This document shows positions 37,301-49,442 of a stretch of 64,000 nucleotides of DNA, piece after piece (position 1 is the stretch's first letter; each line of letters opens with the position of its first letter). The DNA is from Lates calcarifer (Eukaryota; Chordata; Actinopteri; Centropomidae), in contig NC_066850.1 of assembly GCF_001640805.2 (NCBI RefSeq), positions 6,124,556-6,188,555 on the forward strand. Direction: 5' to 3'. Below the pieces are notes generated by a model. That model did not search any database and was not told the DNA's origin. It was given only the letters and a program-made list of their open reading frames with translations. The position numbers and the translations under genes were made by a program.

Positions 37301-38298
37301 CGTCTCAACAGGATAATGCTGTACAATAGACTGTAGGAAAGTACGGTACTTGTTTTCCCCAACTTGAATGGACGAAACGGTGACACCTAGGAGATGAGAC
37401 AAGAATTGCAGGTTTTCTAGCAGGCCTCAGCTTTCTCTCAGAGCTGAGGCCTGCTAGCAGAGAGCTATTGAAAGGGATTAGTGTTGTTCTAGCCTCTGTG
37501 AGGCGACTGGGATGAGGATTTTACATTTGTGGTCTGCTTGCTTGTATGCACACCATACGTCTTTGGTCCGTTATATGGTCATCACTGACTGACATGCGTG
37601 AAAATAGATTATGAACCTTCATGTGGCCACTTAACAGAGGTACCAGTTTTATATTGGTGTGACTTGGTGGGCATTTCTCTATAAAATTGCTTAATTTTAT
37701 AGAGAAATGCTTAGATAGTCTTAGATAGATTAATGGTTAGATAGTCTGATGGTATCTGCCATTAAATGCTCACCAGATTACAGCCTAGAACTGTATGATT
37801 ACTTATTTTTGTTAGTTGGTAAACTGATATTCTGTTGTCTGCTTCCCCAGATCTGACCAACATCTTTGAGTCGTTCCTGCCCCAGCTGCTGGCTTACCCA
37901 AACCCCATCGACCCCCTGAATGGAGATGCCGCTGCCATGTACCTTCACCGGCCAGAGGAGTACAAGCAGAAAATCAAAGGTTCAGGCTAATAAAGATCTG
38001 CCGGGAGTAGATCCCAGATCCCTTTAGATTCTGAGATTATGACACACCCAGATTGGTCATAGTTATTTTTTCAAGTTTAAAATCCACCTAAATATAGTAA
38101 TTTCTGACAGCTTTGGCTCACTTTTTTTCCCTGCCTGACCACGCTCTCTTTCTCTGCATTTTTCCCTCCACAGAGTACATCCAAAAATATGCAACAGAGG
38201 AGGCTCTGAAGGAGCAAGAAGAGGGGGCAGGCGACTCTTCATCTGAAAGCTCCATGTCTGATTTCTCAGAAGACGAAGCCCAGGACATGGAGTTGTAG
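18906..38298 (+). CDS. ube2h: Ubiquitin-conjugating enzyme E2 H
   Basis: Coding exons: 18906-18958, 34155-34231, 35169-35243, 35348-35387, 36484-36536, 37851-37979, 38174-38298. They sum to 552 nt, giving 183 aa, the same length as human UBE2H. Start [18 protein letters not shown], the [15 protein letters not shown] active-site segment with catalytic Cys87, and the acidic Ser-rich tail ending [13 protein letters not shown] are all intact. Compared with the human sequence as I recall it, I notice only a few conservative changes in the core (for example G to S and Y to F in exon 2). UBE2H is the E2 that works with the CTLH/GID (MAEA-RMND5) ligase, as yeast Ubc8 does, and is important in erythroid maturation. 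The tail carries casein-kinase-2-like sites. The first intron is of the U12 class and 15.2 kb long. Confidence 0.97.
20656..20667. repeat. Poly-C/G tract
   Basis: A run of about 11 C in ube2h intron 1. It is a simple repeat, prone to length variation. Confidence 0.7.
25071..25340. repeat. Teleost dispersed repeat with (CAATT)n end
   Basis: A (CAATT)n run at about 25074-25098 leads into TTTATTTATATAGCGCCA, then 'acaacaacagtcatctcaag', 'ggcaaggaaaaacttcc' and 'cggccatctgcctcgaccgg'. This order is that of a very abundant fish interspersed repeat. The short-unit repeat at one end suggests the 3' end of a non-LTR retroelement in reverse orientation, but the class is from memory. No coding sequence remains. 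Confidence 0.7.
31311..31363. repeat. (TG)n microsatellite
   Basis: About 26 uninterrupted TG units lie in ube2h intron 1. Confidence 0.95.
32317..32334. repeat. Poly-T tract
   Basis: A run of 18 T within ube2h intron 1; simple repeat. Confidence 0.85.
37417..37457. repeat. Perfect 16-bp inverted repeat with 9-nt loop
   Basis: CTAGCAGGCCTCAGCT at 37417-37432 is followed, after nine bases, by its exact reverse complement at 37442-37457. It lies in ube2h intron 5 and would fold as a strong hairpin in RNA. No flanking target duplication was noticed. Confidence 0.9.
37671..37710. repeat. Perfect 18-bp inverted repeat with 4-nt loop
   Basis: GCATTTCTCTATAAAATT at 37671-37688 is followed by GCTT and then its exact reverse complement at 37693-37710. 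It lies 214 bp beyond the other foldback in the same intron of ube2h. The arms are AT-rich and the loop is very short for a microRNA precursor. Confidence 0.9.
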
Positions 38299-41200
38299 TG
38301 ATAGGAGGGCTCCCCCATCCCGCCCCCTCCTTTAACCCCCACAGAGACTATATTTGATTTCCTAACCATGAGAAAGCAGACTTATAATATTCATATTTAA
38401 ACAAGGTGATTTTTTTATTATTATTATTATTACTACTAAACAAGGATTTTTATGGATATCTAGCCTTTGGTGTGTTTGACAGACACCCTCCCATTCTGTA
38501 GCTGTTTCTCCCTATACAGATGTCACAATTGCTTTCACATTCTCTCCCTGTCATCTCCGCATTTTTAAGGTGTGTTACGTAGTCATAGGCAGGAAATCTC
38601 CCCATGACCATCTCATCTCTGTATTCACATTTCACTTTTTAAAATAGAACTTTCCAGTTTAACCTGAATCCTAATGTCCTCTCTTTTTCCACAATGCTAA
38701 TTGATTCTGACCAACTTTTTGTTAGTCCCTCCACCACAGAGCTGCTAAGGTCTTACCTGCCTGGGTGTACAAGCTCTACAATATTAACCTGTAGTCAAAA
38801 CAGTATTTTTAAGGTGTACAATCACACACAAGGTGTCCTGGCACACCTTCCATGAAAATACAAAATGTGTAGTGCCAATACTGTAGATGCTTATATATCA
38901 ACCCTGAAGGCTGCCTAAGCATATCTTTTTCAACATATTGAATGAGACATGTCAATAAAAAAAGATGCCTTTCTTTATCGTTCAGTTTGGATGCTATGTT
39001 GGCTGTTACTTAACTTTTTGTTACTCTTTGATCTACTGCAGCTGCCTGTCTACATGTGCGGCTGTCTAGTGCAGTGCAAAATAATTGTTCAACAAGGTCA
39101 GGTTGTGGGAAAAACCGTTCAATTAAATACATGTCTCAATACATTGTGAGTGACAATGTGGTGACAAAAGACATGCAGTGGGTGCTTTTGGTGCTGATTG
39201 GCGGAATGCTCATTAGCTGCATAAACTATGGAAGCTTCATGCACATGCAAAGGCAATAAAGACAGAAGTGGCTCTTCTCTGAGGCATTTGTGGAGATCCT
39301 GGTCAGATTCACTTGGTATTTTGGGAACTGAAAGTAGACCAGAGTGACCCTTTAACCATCTGACCATATGAATTGTTTTCTGTTACGAGGCACCTCAAAA
39401 ACGCGAGCACCAAACACTCATCGTGCAGGATACCTCTGTCTCACAATCACCTCTACTCCTGCTTTTAAAAGAAATTTCTATAAATATTATTGGTTTAGAA
39501 TAACTTTCCAGGCAGAGGAAGAATGTAATTACCACCTGTTCTGGTGAGTTTTGAAAACCAGCACCAAAGTCAGTTTTGATTTTAAGTGAAAAGCAACAAA
39601 AATGGTCACATGGTTACTGAGCGGATCTGAGTACAAATGAAGAGTGATTTATTGAAGATTCAGGTTTGCGTAGTATCAGTCCTCCTCACATTCCACTGTT
39701 ACCTGGCATTTGCTCTAATGCATGCCCTTCACATTGGTCTGACCTGTGGTATGTACCCCGACTGCATCGAATGGACTCCCCCACACTTTCTGTCTGCCTA
39801 CCAGTATCTCTGTTTGGATCACTAGTTTGAAGAAGATTACAAAATATGAGCCAAATATATGATATTAGGCTTGTAGCAATTTTTGTTGAGGGGAATTAAT
39901 TTAACATTGATTTCATATGTACAGATTTGACCTCTTATCTTGGGAGGGGGGGGCATGTCATTCATTCATGGTTGATTGATCGTGGCAGGTTGAGATGTAA
40001 TCCATGACGTGTGGAAAGAGATTGCAATTGCAGCTTTGAGTTTTGACTGTTTTTCCTACTTTTATTTCTTGTACTCTTCACATTTTTCGCCCGATGGGGG
40101 GGTCAACACATATGGATTTGTTTTCTTTTATTATTTGTGTGTACAGCATCTACCTTGTACAGTGATAAAACACCTCTCTGTAGCCTCATGAAAACTCAGT
40201 GTTGTACCCAAAACACTGACCGAGTGTTGCTTGTCGAGGCTAACATGGCAGTCAAACTACCTAGACAACCTTGAAATGTATTCACTTCATAAACTGCAGT
40301 ATGAATCACCGGTTGCTTTGTGGCAGATTGTGGATCCTGAGTGGGTAGATTCAAGGCTGAGTTATACTCTGGAGGTCACTTCATTACCTCTGATCTCTAC
40401 TCCCTCTTCTGTGCCTCATCACTAAAGGAAGGTGACCTATTGAAGAAGTCCCCAAAACCATGTTTCTGAAAAGCCATGAGGGTCAAAAATAACTAGCAAA
40501 GCACATTGTTTTTACTCATCCCACTTCTCTTCTTGTCCTTTTGCGATCTGTCCTGTGCAAATTGTGATTTGCCATCAAAATTTTTGCAAAACTCTTGCAG
40601 ATTCGGGGAATTACCCAGGGCTGAGTGGCATTGGGTGTATGAGCTAGTGTAGGCTTGTTAGATTTTTATGGCTCAGGTTTGAAATACAGTTTGGTTGCAT
40701 CTTGCATAGTGATTAACATTTTTCACCCATAAGGTATTGAAAGGATGGAAATCATGCTAATATTTGTTGAACTGTGTTTTTGACATGTCAGGATAGTTAG
40801 TTTTGCTGGGTGGTGACTTCAACTAAAACAACATACGCTATATGGCTGTATTACAGATAGAGTTAGCTAGTTTGGTATGCTTCCCTGATAAAGCATTCAT
40901 TGCTCATCTGACCTTTAGTTAGTGTCTGTTGTGTGGTTATATGTAAGATACTCCATAGACGTGCCTGCTTGTCCTCTTCTCGCAGATTCAGAGATGTACA
41001 GATGAGTGTGAGTGCTTTCAAACTTGGGTGACGTTTGACCTTTAGTGAGCCTGATAGATCTAACTGTACAGAAACCAAAAGTGTGGTTCAGCCCCTTTCA
41101 AGATAATTTAATTTTTTTTCTCCAAAAATGCAATCCTGTGACCACAATTATCACCACATTTAAATGCAGATTTAGAGCAGAAGCACTTCCTTAATTTGTT

Positions 41201-42970
41201 TTTAATTTCTATATATTTATCAGATGAGTTTGACAGGTTAAAGCTATGGGATAATAATTTTTCTCAGCCAGCCTGGGGAATTTTTGGACATTAGTGTTCT
41301 GCAGGATGCAGCCATTTTAATTCTTGCAGAGCAGACTTTTGTGACACTCAACATGTCCAAGGCAGTACAAAGCTACATGAATGTTTTACATGTGTTGAGA
41401 GTGTTTGTGGTGACGTTTGAGATCCACATCCACTCAGACAGAACAAACCTTTAAAGCTGTATGCAGATTCACAGTTTCACAATTGGCTTGTATTTTCTCT
41501 CTACGCTGCCTATAAATGTATATTTATTCATTAAAGAGACCTCCTTTTTTGTTTTTAATCTTGATCATTAAGTGCCACTGTTGTAAGTTATGGTTCAGCT
41601 TAAATATCACACAGATGAGAACTTGAATTTTTTTTTGTTTGTTTGTTTTGTTTAAAGTAATTCAGATTGGAATTCCTGTTTTATTTTACATTTGTGCAGT
41701 ATTGTACTTGAGTGCTGAAAATACAGTATATTCAAGCTGAGAATTGTAATAAAATAGCACATTATTATGCAGTGGTGCAACAGGGAACTAATGATATTTT
41801 GTCTTTTTAAAAAACAAGATTCTTGTGTGGGGGATAAAATCATAGGTTTGGTTTTCAGCATTATTTGCATCTGCTGAGCAATAAATTGATGATATACTCA
41901 GCTGTGGCCTGGTGTTGCTCTCGTAAACACGACAACCATCTGATCTCATCAGTGGCTTCCCTTGTTCTTTTGTTTAATCCCTACACTATTATTTATTGTC
42001 AAGAGAAATAATTACTGCCTTTGTGTTTCAGGTTGTCTTTAACTCAAAAACTAAAGAAAATGTCCCCAAACCAGTGTTTGGTTATGCTTTTGCACTGCAC
42101 CTGGAATTCTAAATTATTTTTGGAAACACATGGAAAGTACATGTTCATTGTGTTTCTGTTTAATTTCCTTTTGGTTTTCTCCTCTCCACCTCTTCTGCTC
42201 TAAGACCACAGGCTTATAGATAACATGTCTTAACTACTCAGTTTTAAACAGTGACTCCCGAAAACTAGATTTCTCATGGTGGGATTGATGGGGCCTCAAA
42301 ATACTTAACTACAGATCTGCAGAGAAAGTCCAGTACAGAGCCATAGTCCTACAACTGTACTCACACACTCCCTCACACCCTGCCGGACACAAAAAGGATG
42401 AAGGGCCTGAGCTAACAGAATGGACTGGTCTATCATTAATCCATAGACAGGACATCCAGGGCCTATTCTCCGTTTTATCAGCACAGCTGCAGAGAGCCAG
42501 CACCCTGATCCTGTAATATCACCTCCCCCATGTGTTGACCGTGTCTCCTTGTGCACTTGCATGCTTCTGGTGTGGAGTCGAGGCTCGCTTGGTGCACACC
42601 TCCCATTCTGTCTTGTGCTTGTGTGGATTTGTGCCCTGTGCAGGCCTACTGCACAGGATTTAGCAGGCACACACAGCATGGAAAATGGCAGATTTTTATA
42701 GAAACTATGTATTTGGTACCTAGTGTGTGATACTTGAGGGTTAAAAAGTCAAAAGGTTTATTTTTTGTTTTTAAAAGTCCATCCTTGGTCTTATTTTTAT
42801 CACCCTCTTTGCCCTCCTTGTTTTTTTTTTCTTTGCATTGTGAAGTGGGCATGCTTGTCAGAAAGACAAATGCTCTCTATTAATAGGCTTATAACCTCAT
42901 AAATAGTTGTGTATAAAATAAACTGTTATAACTTCTTTTTTAATAAAACATTCAATGTGTATAAATGGTC
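38299..42970 (+). other. ube2h 3' UTR (long)
   Basis: About 4.7 kb after the stop show no other gene. AATAAA hexamers occur near 38953, 39257, 41880 and 42945. A long 3' UTR with alternative ends is known for mammalian UBE2H, so the distal end near 42.97 kb is plausible but not proven. A (TTA)n run lies at 38415-38432. Confidence 0.45.
38411..38440. repeat. (TTA)n microsatellite in ube2h 3' UTR
   Basis: About six TTA/ATT units follow a T-run, 110 bp after the ube2h stop codon. Confidence 0.8.
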
Positions 42971-45900
42971 TTTGTCAAGGCTGATGATTGTCATCTGTAG
43001 CTGTTAGTTCTTTTACTCTTTTACTCTTCTTAATATATACATATTACATACATACATATATCTTTTTTAATGTGACTAAGATTGTATATTAGTTATTAGA
43101 GTAGTTAAATGATCAAATCTTGACTGATGCAAACTAAAATGTGTTAAGTGAAACAAAATTGCCATGCTCTCTAAAATCAATCAGAAATTAAGTATCTGAA
43201 CAACCAGCCATTTCTATGGGTCAGGGTGTTCCCTGGCCAGAGTAAGACCCAACACTGTAAGTGTATTGATGGTCTTACAGAGGAGAAAGTCATTTGATAA
43301 TTGATCAAAAAATAGATATTTTACTTTTTACTATTTAATCAACTTACTTGAACAGGAGTGTCTTTGGATGTATTAAATTACTGTTCAGACTGACCATAAT
43401 TGTTGGCACAAAACACACATGTTGGCAGTTAATAGTTGTCAGAAAGCATATCACTGATTATTAACCTCTGAAGTTGGGTTGCTTCCCATCTAAAAAAAGA
43501 TGTTGGGTCATTAAAAACATCCTGTAATAGCAGCATTTCCACAAGGTGTCAGTATAGCACTACACTCCTGAGTCATGACTCCCCACCACTGTGTCTCAGT
43601 TGGCTTGTACAATATGGGCTACTGTGTGGCATGATCCCTGTGAGTGCTGTGAAACTTTAGAAAGAGCCTGGTACCCCAGTCCTTCCATGCTGAAATGGTG
43701 GTGATGAATAGCTACAGTCATCCAAAGACACAGACTGGCAACTGAATTTTCCTTCAAAGGCAGATTTCAGTGGGTTATTTTGGTTTGGAATAACGATGGG
43801 ATCATTCTCACCCTGTTGCGTTCAGTGAGCCATACCTCAGTCCTCCACAGTGTTAGTTGGGTTTATATAGCATTGCATAAGTCTTGTATACCGCAGTGAT
43901 CTGTGCCAAATCTGCTAAGCATCTGAGCTACTGACTGGGGTTTTATTTTGAAGGGGACATCGGACAGGTGTGAGATTAACCTTGCTGTGAGGGCAGCCTG
44001 TGCATGTAATGAAGGATGCAGTTTCATGAGTGAGCCAGATGAGGGTGCCGCCTCATGCATCCTCCATCCTCTAACCTCAGCTGAAACCCCCTCTGTATAA
44101 TCACAGCAGGGGAAATAAATGCTGTGACATAAGGCTGTTTAATCCTCTCTCCTCTGAAAAAATGTATTCTGTCACGCAGCAATCTGCTCTCTCTTCCTGC
44201 TGGTCTTTATCTCTGTAGCAGTGCTGAGACATGAAATTACTGTCCAGTTTGATATTTCTCTAATGTTTGGGTGAATGGTCATGTGCTTACAATATGTTTT
44301 GATGCTTTTGTTGATGATGTTTTGTGATGAGACAAGAAAACCCTTAAATGTAAAGCAATCACTACAGGGTGACTTGTGTTTAACCTTTCTCAACACTGTA
44401 TCACTGAGGTGTTGATTTGGCTCTATTAAGAACTTAGGAGTGAGTAGCCTTACAGTATATCATTACTCTGTACCCTTCCTGTATGCATGCCTCATTTCTC
44501 TGTACTGTAAATCCTGCACAGGGCCACAAGCTCCAGCGTGTCCACATTACAGCCCTAGAGGGTCTTCATACCGGCCAGGAATGTGATCGACATGTGTCTG
44601 TGTGCCAGAAAAAGGCCTGTAAGACAAAACAATGACTATGCAGAGCAGAGATGGTTGCTGTAAAGGCAGACATGTTCAGAGCTACAGCTTTTCCTCATAG
44701 TGAATCACCATACTGTCAGTACAAATTAAAGGAGTATTTGAGCAATTTAGTATTGCATTTGCATAAATTTAGGGGAACTAAGGGTTTTTACAGGCATAAC
44801 CATGACAAGTACCCTGACTGTAAAGTAGTAGTGTAAAATTGGTGTTATGCCACTTTAACTGGGTATATGAGGGGTAGAAATGCTTCTTATGACACCTGCC
44901 ATTATCAAACAGTAATTTTTCATCCTTTCAGTATTTACTTTGATAAATAATGATTCAGGAGAATTAAGTCAGAGCAGTAGTTGATAACAGATAACCTGAC
45001 TGTCCCTCTTTGTGTACATCATTTAAAACCCCATGGCTGAAAACTATTGTTCATAACAGATTCTCTGAAAAGCCCAACCCTCTGTTTTCACCCTACCACC
45101 CGGTCTCCTGCTTCAGAGGAGGAGGATGGAGGGAGGAGAGGACGAGGCTCTCTGTCTCTTCACAGTCCTGACCTCCAGAAGTCCAGCAACCTGAGATCCT
45201 CAATGAAATATTTAAAGCTTCTGTTTTATCCGCAGTGCGTTGGTCAAGACAAACTGCGGGCCTCCATGACGTAATGCCAAAGCTGAACACCAGCTGTCTG
45301 ATTGGCCTCTTGCGGGGCAGGGTGGTCAGGTGACCTGCGCCACTGTGGCCTTTTAAGGCATTACGATGCCCTGAGGCTCCACATTAGGCTCATGAACTGT
45401 CTGCTGCAAGTTATGATCAATCACTGTTGGCTGCGGCGTTTTCCATAGCAAAGCTTTTAGCAGCAAATCTGCAGTATGCATACATTCTTTAATGATGGCT
45501 CTAGTAGCACAGTTTATAGCTCATTTGTACTTATAGAAGTGGTGACATTTCCCATCATGCCTTGTTTTATGACATGAGGCCTCTACAGATCCACACTGTG
45601 TTAAAAATGCAATTATATAAAATTAAAAGTGTACTTGTCCTAAATCTTATTCCCCTCTTTTCTAATACCTGGCTGCTGGTGAGCTGACAGCCTGTCAACC
45701 AATCTGGGTGAACCATCACCAACATGCAGGCTGTGTGTTGGGTTTCTCAGGCTGGGGGTGGGTGCCAGGCAACAGGCTCTCTCGGGTTACAAGCTCTGTT
45801 TCAGCGGCACAGTGGTGGTGGTGGGGTGCAACAGCAGCAGCATCCAACAGCAATACAATGATCCCTGGGTCTTTACTAATAGATGACCCACTGATTAACA

Positions 45901-46730
45901 TGCCCCCACCCGCCCACCTCTCTGCTGTAGCAGAGGCCCAGAGCATTGAGCAGACAGCAGAGAGGCAGTGCTGGTGGTCGCAGCGGCGTCACAGACTCTG
46001 CAGAAGGTGGCTTGTAAGGTTACGCTCACTAGGAGTGTGTATGTGAGAAAGAGAGAGAAACAAATACAGAGAAAGAGTTGTTTTCAACATCATTTTTGAA
46101 CAACAAGCATCCCTAAAAAATAACAGCATTATCAGATGTGTATTATTATTGTTGTTGCCATTATTTCATGGCCCTATTTTTTACTGTCATCTTGACAGTG
46201 TTTTATTTTCCTGAGTAATGATGCTGCTGCATGTGCTGAAGGCAGTGAATAATCCCCTGTGCAGTAATCCTCTGTAGAAGTAAGACCAGTGGAGCTAAAA
46301 CGTCATTTCATATCAAGGGAGTTTCGAATTAACATTTTCCCCCATGGAAATTAGTAACCGCTATTCTTATGCTGTTTGATGTAATATTATTGTAAACGTC
46401 TTATTTCATACTCTTGTCATTTTATTTATTTATGCCCAATATTTGGACTAAAAATTGGATCCACAATTTGACTTCCTGTATCATATGCGAATGTATTTAG
46501 AGAGCTTACATGAAACTATATTATTCAGCACCTTCCCCTGCAGTCTAAGCTTATACATTTCTGTGGAATCAGTGATTTCCAACATTTTTGCAGGACTTTT
46601 TGAGGATTTATGATGAAATATGGTCAATGCCTCCTCATTTTTCTGGAGCATTACCGTGCATGCTCAGTGAAGAGATCTCTATTGTAGCCATTTAGTTTTT
46701 TCTTTTGGAGCAGCAGACTAAATCTTGCCG
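42971..46730. other. Intergenic region downstream of ube2h
   Basis: No coding family is recognisable. A segment around 45230-45350 is relatively CpG-rich, with TGACGTAA near 45267 and an inverted CCAAT (ATTGG near 45301), and might be a regulatory element. The rest is AT-rich. Confidence 0.5.
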
Positions 46731-46739
46731 CATTATTAT

Positions 46740-47060
46740 TTCATCCAGGGTCCTATCATATGGCCTGGATCCCATCACTGGACACGAGTGTCGGCGCAAA
46801 CGCACAGCGTCCATCTGATCCCTCCGCTGGCACCTGTTTCATTTGGCTCTGGCGGCACGATAGCACGGAACCAAATGAGTTTTTTAAATATTCATCGAAG
46901 GCTACTCGTCCCCTATACACACGCCGCCTGTCACACAGATGATCCTCGGCTCCGGTTTCAGCTTTTCCAGGTGGAAACCACGTCAGGGCCTGGAGAGCTT
47001 CGGGCTCCGGCTCCTCAGCGCTGAGCAGCAGCGACGAGTCACCTCGGATTGATTTCACTG
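46740..47060. promoter_or_regulatory. CpG-rich block 1 upstream of the mir-183 cluster
   Basis: CpG dinucleotides are locally dense (for example GTGTCGGCGCAAACGC near 46788-46803 and GCAGCGACGAGTCACCTCGG near 47029). Open frames on both strands lack family features. It may be an enhancer, a promoter or a conserved non-coding element; sequence alone cannot decide. Confidence 0.3.
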
Positions 47061-48399
47061 TCGCTATTCACTCTGAAAAGACTGTAACCAAACCCAGCCC
47101 CGTCAACTCTAAATATTAGACGAGTTTTGTCCACCTAGTTATCTGCCTAATTATCAACAGCAGGTAAATGGACTGGCTGGCCATCGGAGAGGAGCATGGG
47201 TAGAACTCGCCCTCATATATTAGGCATCCAAAAGTGGACTAGGGACATAGCTCGGGCTCTCACTTTAACTGGGGCTCCTCTGGTGGTCTGCAGCCCTGCG
47301 TGAGGCTTTGGGAGAGGATGAGGATCCACGCTGAGGCCCTCCTCGTGGGGCCCGGAAAGATGCTGCTGCCTCCTGTCAGGGCGAACCAAATGCACCAGGC
47401 CTCCGTGCATCAGGTTGTATGGTTTTGACTATAGGGGTTTTGATGATAGAATAATCAGGCTGTAGCCTATGGGTGGCAACGAAACATGCAAACGTATCTT
47501 ATGTGGCAGACAGCAAGATTCCTCACAGGCCTGCGTTTGGGCATTATAGCAAAGGTATTTTTCCTGCTTCCCCTCGGACAGGAAATGTTATGCAATCTGC
47601 ACAGAGTAACCACTAGTACAGGCTTTAAATGCAGTATTTGATAATCATTAGCCATCTGGACGTGGTCATTTGATCCTGCAGCATCTCGACCCAAGAACTG
47701 CAGCCTCAACAGCATCAGCCGACTAAAACTAATCCCGGGATGGGGGGTGGCTGTGAAGATGCGCCAAATAGTCTATCTGATGTATGCCTGGTTTAATATC
47801 TGAAAATACAGCGTGAGCCATGATGAAGCTACTGCACATTAGTCTTGTGTTTACTCCAGTAATTATTCAGTGATCTGTTTAATAGTCCAGCATGTTTGTT
47901 CTCATCATTTTCTACCAGTATATAAAACAGTGGAACAGAAAAAAAATGTAATCAACCAGGCTCTGTTTCTCTCTATCTTTCTCCTCTCATTGAGAAAGCA
48001 TCATGGTCTTCAGGTGCTGGTAAGGTAAACGGTAGGCTACACTGTTGACTTAAACATCAACCACAGGCCTGCAGGCCTCCTCTAATCCCGTAAAGGCCTC
48101 TTTAAAAATCGGACATCAAGCCTGTGAGGGACATTGTAATTTATAAGTATTAAAATTATATGAAGCACGGTAGAGATCACTAAAATCCATTAAGTGTTAA
48201 ATGTGTGTCTCAGTGTTACATGAATATACTGTAGTGATGGGGTGAAATAGCGGAGCTCTGAATGTTGTTAGGGTTCTAATTTTATGGGGAAATGCATCTT
48301 TCCTTATTCAGATGTCCGTATATAAATCTCTATAAAAAATTGAGACATATAGAAAATAAAAATAGAGTGATCTGGATGTTCAAACCGTAGAAGCGTGTC

Positions 48400-48800
48400 T
48401 GTCTTCCCTCGGGTTAGGACAGTCTAAAGAGGGGGTTGATCCAAATTATTAGTCAGGAAATCGTTTAATCCGGAGAGACAAAACCAGTCCTCATCCGCTC
48501 AGACTGCATCAGTCCCCGCGTTAAAACAGCACCGCTTTTAAGGTCTTCTCGTCTTCTCCTCCTTCGGAGAGATCTGCCTTAAAGAGACCAGACTCAGGTA
48601 CCGGAGGCCGTGAACGCAGCAGGGCAGGAGAGAGGCAGATCGCGTGGATTATTGGTTTGATGTGGGGTGAAGTGCTTGAAAATGTGTCTTTACAACCGGG
48701 CAAACCCCTGGAGTGGCAGCCTAAAGCAGGTGGAGGGAGACTGGATGGAAGTTGTTTGGGTCCCGCTTCTACACGGTGGAAAAACGTCCACTATGAAGAA
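48400..48800. promoter_or_regulatory. CpG-rich block 2 upstream of the mir-183 cluster
   Basis: A second locally CpG-rich segment, with the TCCGGAG/TTCGGAG and GTACCGGAGGCCGTGAACG stretches around 48470-48615. No conserved protein is encoded. It lies 4.5 kb before mir-183. Confidence 0.25.
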
Positions 48801-49019
48801 CACAGGTACTCGGCGGTTTGTTTAGTAGCCTACCTACCAATGAGGCTGTGGTTTTTAAAGAGTACAATAGTTTATGACTTAGAGAGAACAATTTAAAGGG
48901 TAAACTTATTAAAAAACAACATACAATGGCTATCAAATCAGCAATATTTTTTTGAAAGTTAAAGGCATGATATTAAACGTCTTGCATATTTTTAGGGACT
49001 GTTTTCTTCACACGCCGTT

Positions 49020-49442
49020 GCGACCCGTTGTTGCTCCTTTGTGTGCCTGCGCCTTTAAAAAGGTGCGCGGGGCACCTTTCTTCCTGTCAGTGTGCAGCCT
49101 GGACGCGCAGGTAAAAAGGAGGAGGTTGAGTTTGGAGGGAGAGGAAGCCTGTAGGAGAGAGGGGAGAGGGGAGAGGAGAGGAGAAGTGAAGAGAAGAGCA
49201 CAGGGCTGAAATTGACATTTGATACTCAGGAAGTTCAGGACGCCGCTTGGATTTCTTTTGTTTCATTGTAATTCTGCAGTCCTGCTGCGGGCAACACGGA
49301 CCGGAGGCTTGTGTTGCTTCAACACGACTTTAGCAGTGGAAAAGCTTTAAAATAACAATGACAGGTTAAAATGTCTGAGGGGTCCGACTTCAGTGCAGTT
49401 TGTAGCCTCAGATATGACGCACACCGATGGACTCGGAGGAAG
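49020..49442 (+). promoter_or_regulatory. Putative TATA-like promoter and first exon (candidate pri-mir-183 start)
   Basis: A CpG-rich segment contains CCTTTAAAAAGG (49052-49063), which could serve as a TATA-like element. A polypurine stretch follows, then an exon-like region ending GGAGGAAG|gtatga at 49442, a fair splice donor. There is no long reading frame. It lies 3.7 kb upstream of mir-183 on the same strand, so the natural guess is the 5' exon of the primary transcript. This is inference only. Confidence 0.35.
49119..49201 (+). repeat. Polypurine (GGAGA)n-like tract
   Basis: An 80-bp stretch is almost pure purine on the plus strand, dominated by GGAGAGGGGAGAG-type units. Such mirror-like tracts can form triplex DNA and bind GAGA-type factors. 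It sits inside the putative first exon. Confidence 0.7.

Noticed and set aside
37671..37710. Reading the AT-rich foldback as a microRNA precursor
   Set aside because: A 4-nt loop and an 18-bp perfect stem are too short for a canonical precursor, and there is no match to a known family.
45708..46046. Plus-strand frame of 112 codons with a W-run
   Set aside because: The composition reflects a GGTGGTGGTGG stretch and a CAG-rich run. No family features are visible.
46725..47058. Overlapping open frames on both strands in CpG-rich block 1
   Set aside because: Frames open on both strands are expected in CpG-rich DNA with few stop codons. Neither shows a recognised motif or bounding splice sites of a coding exon.
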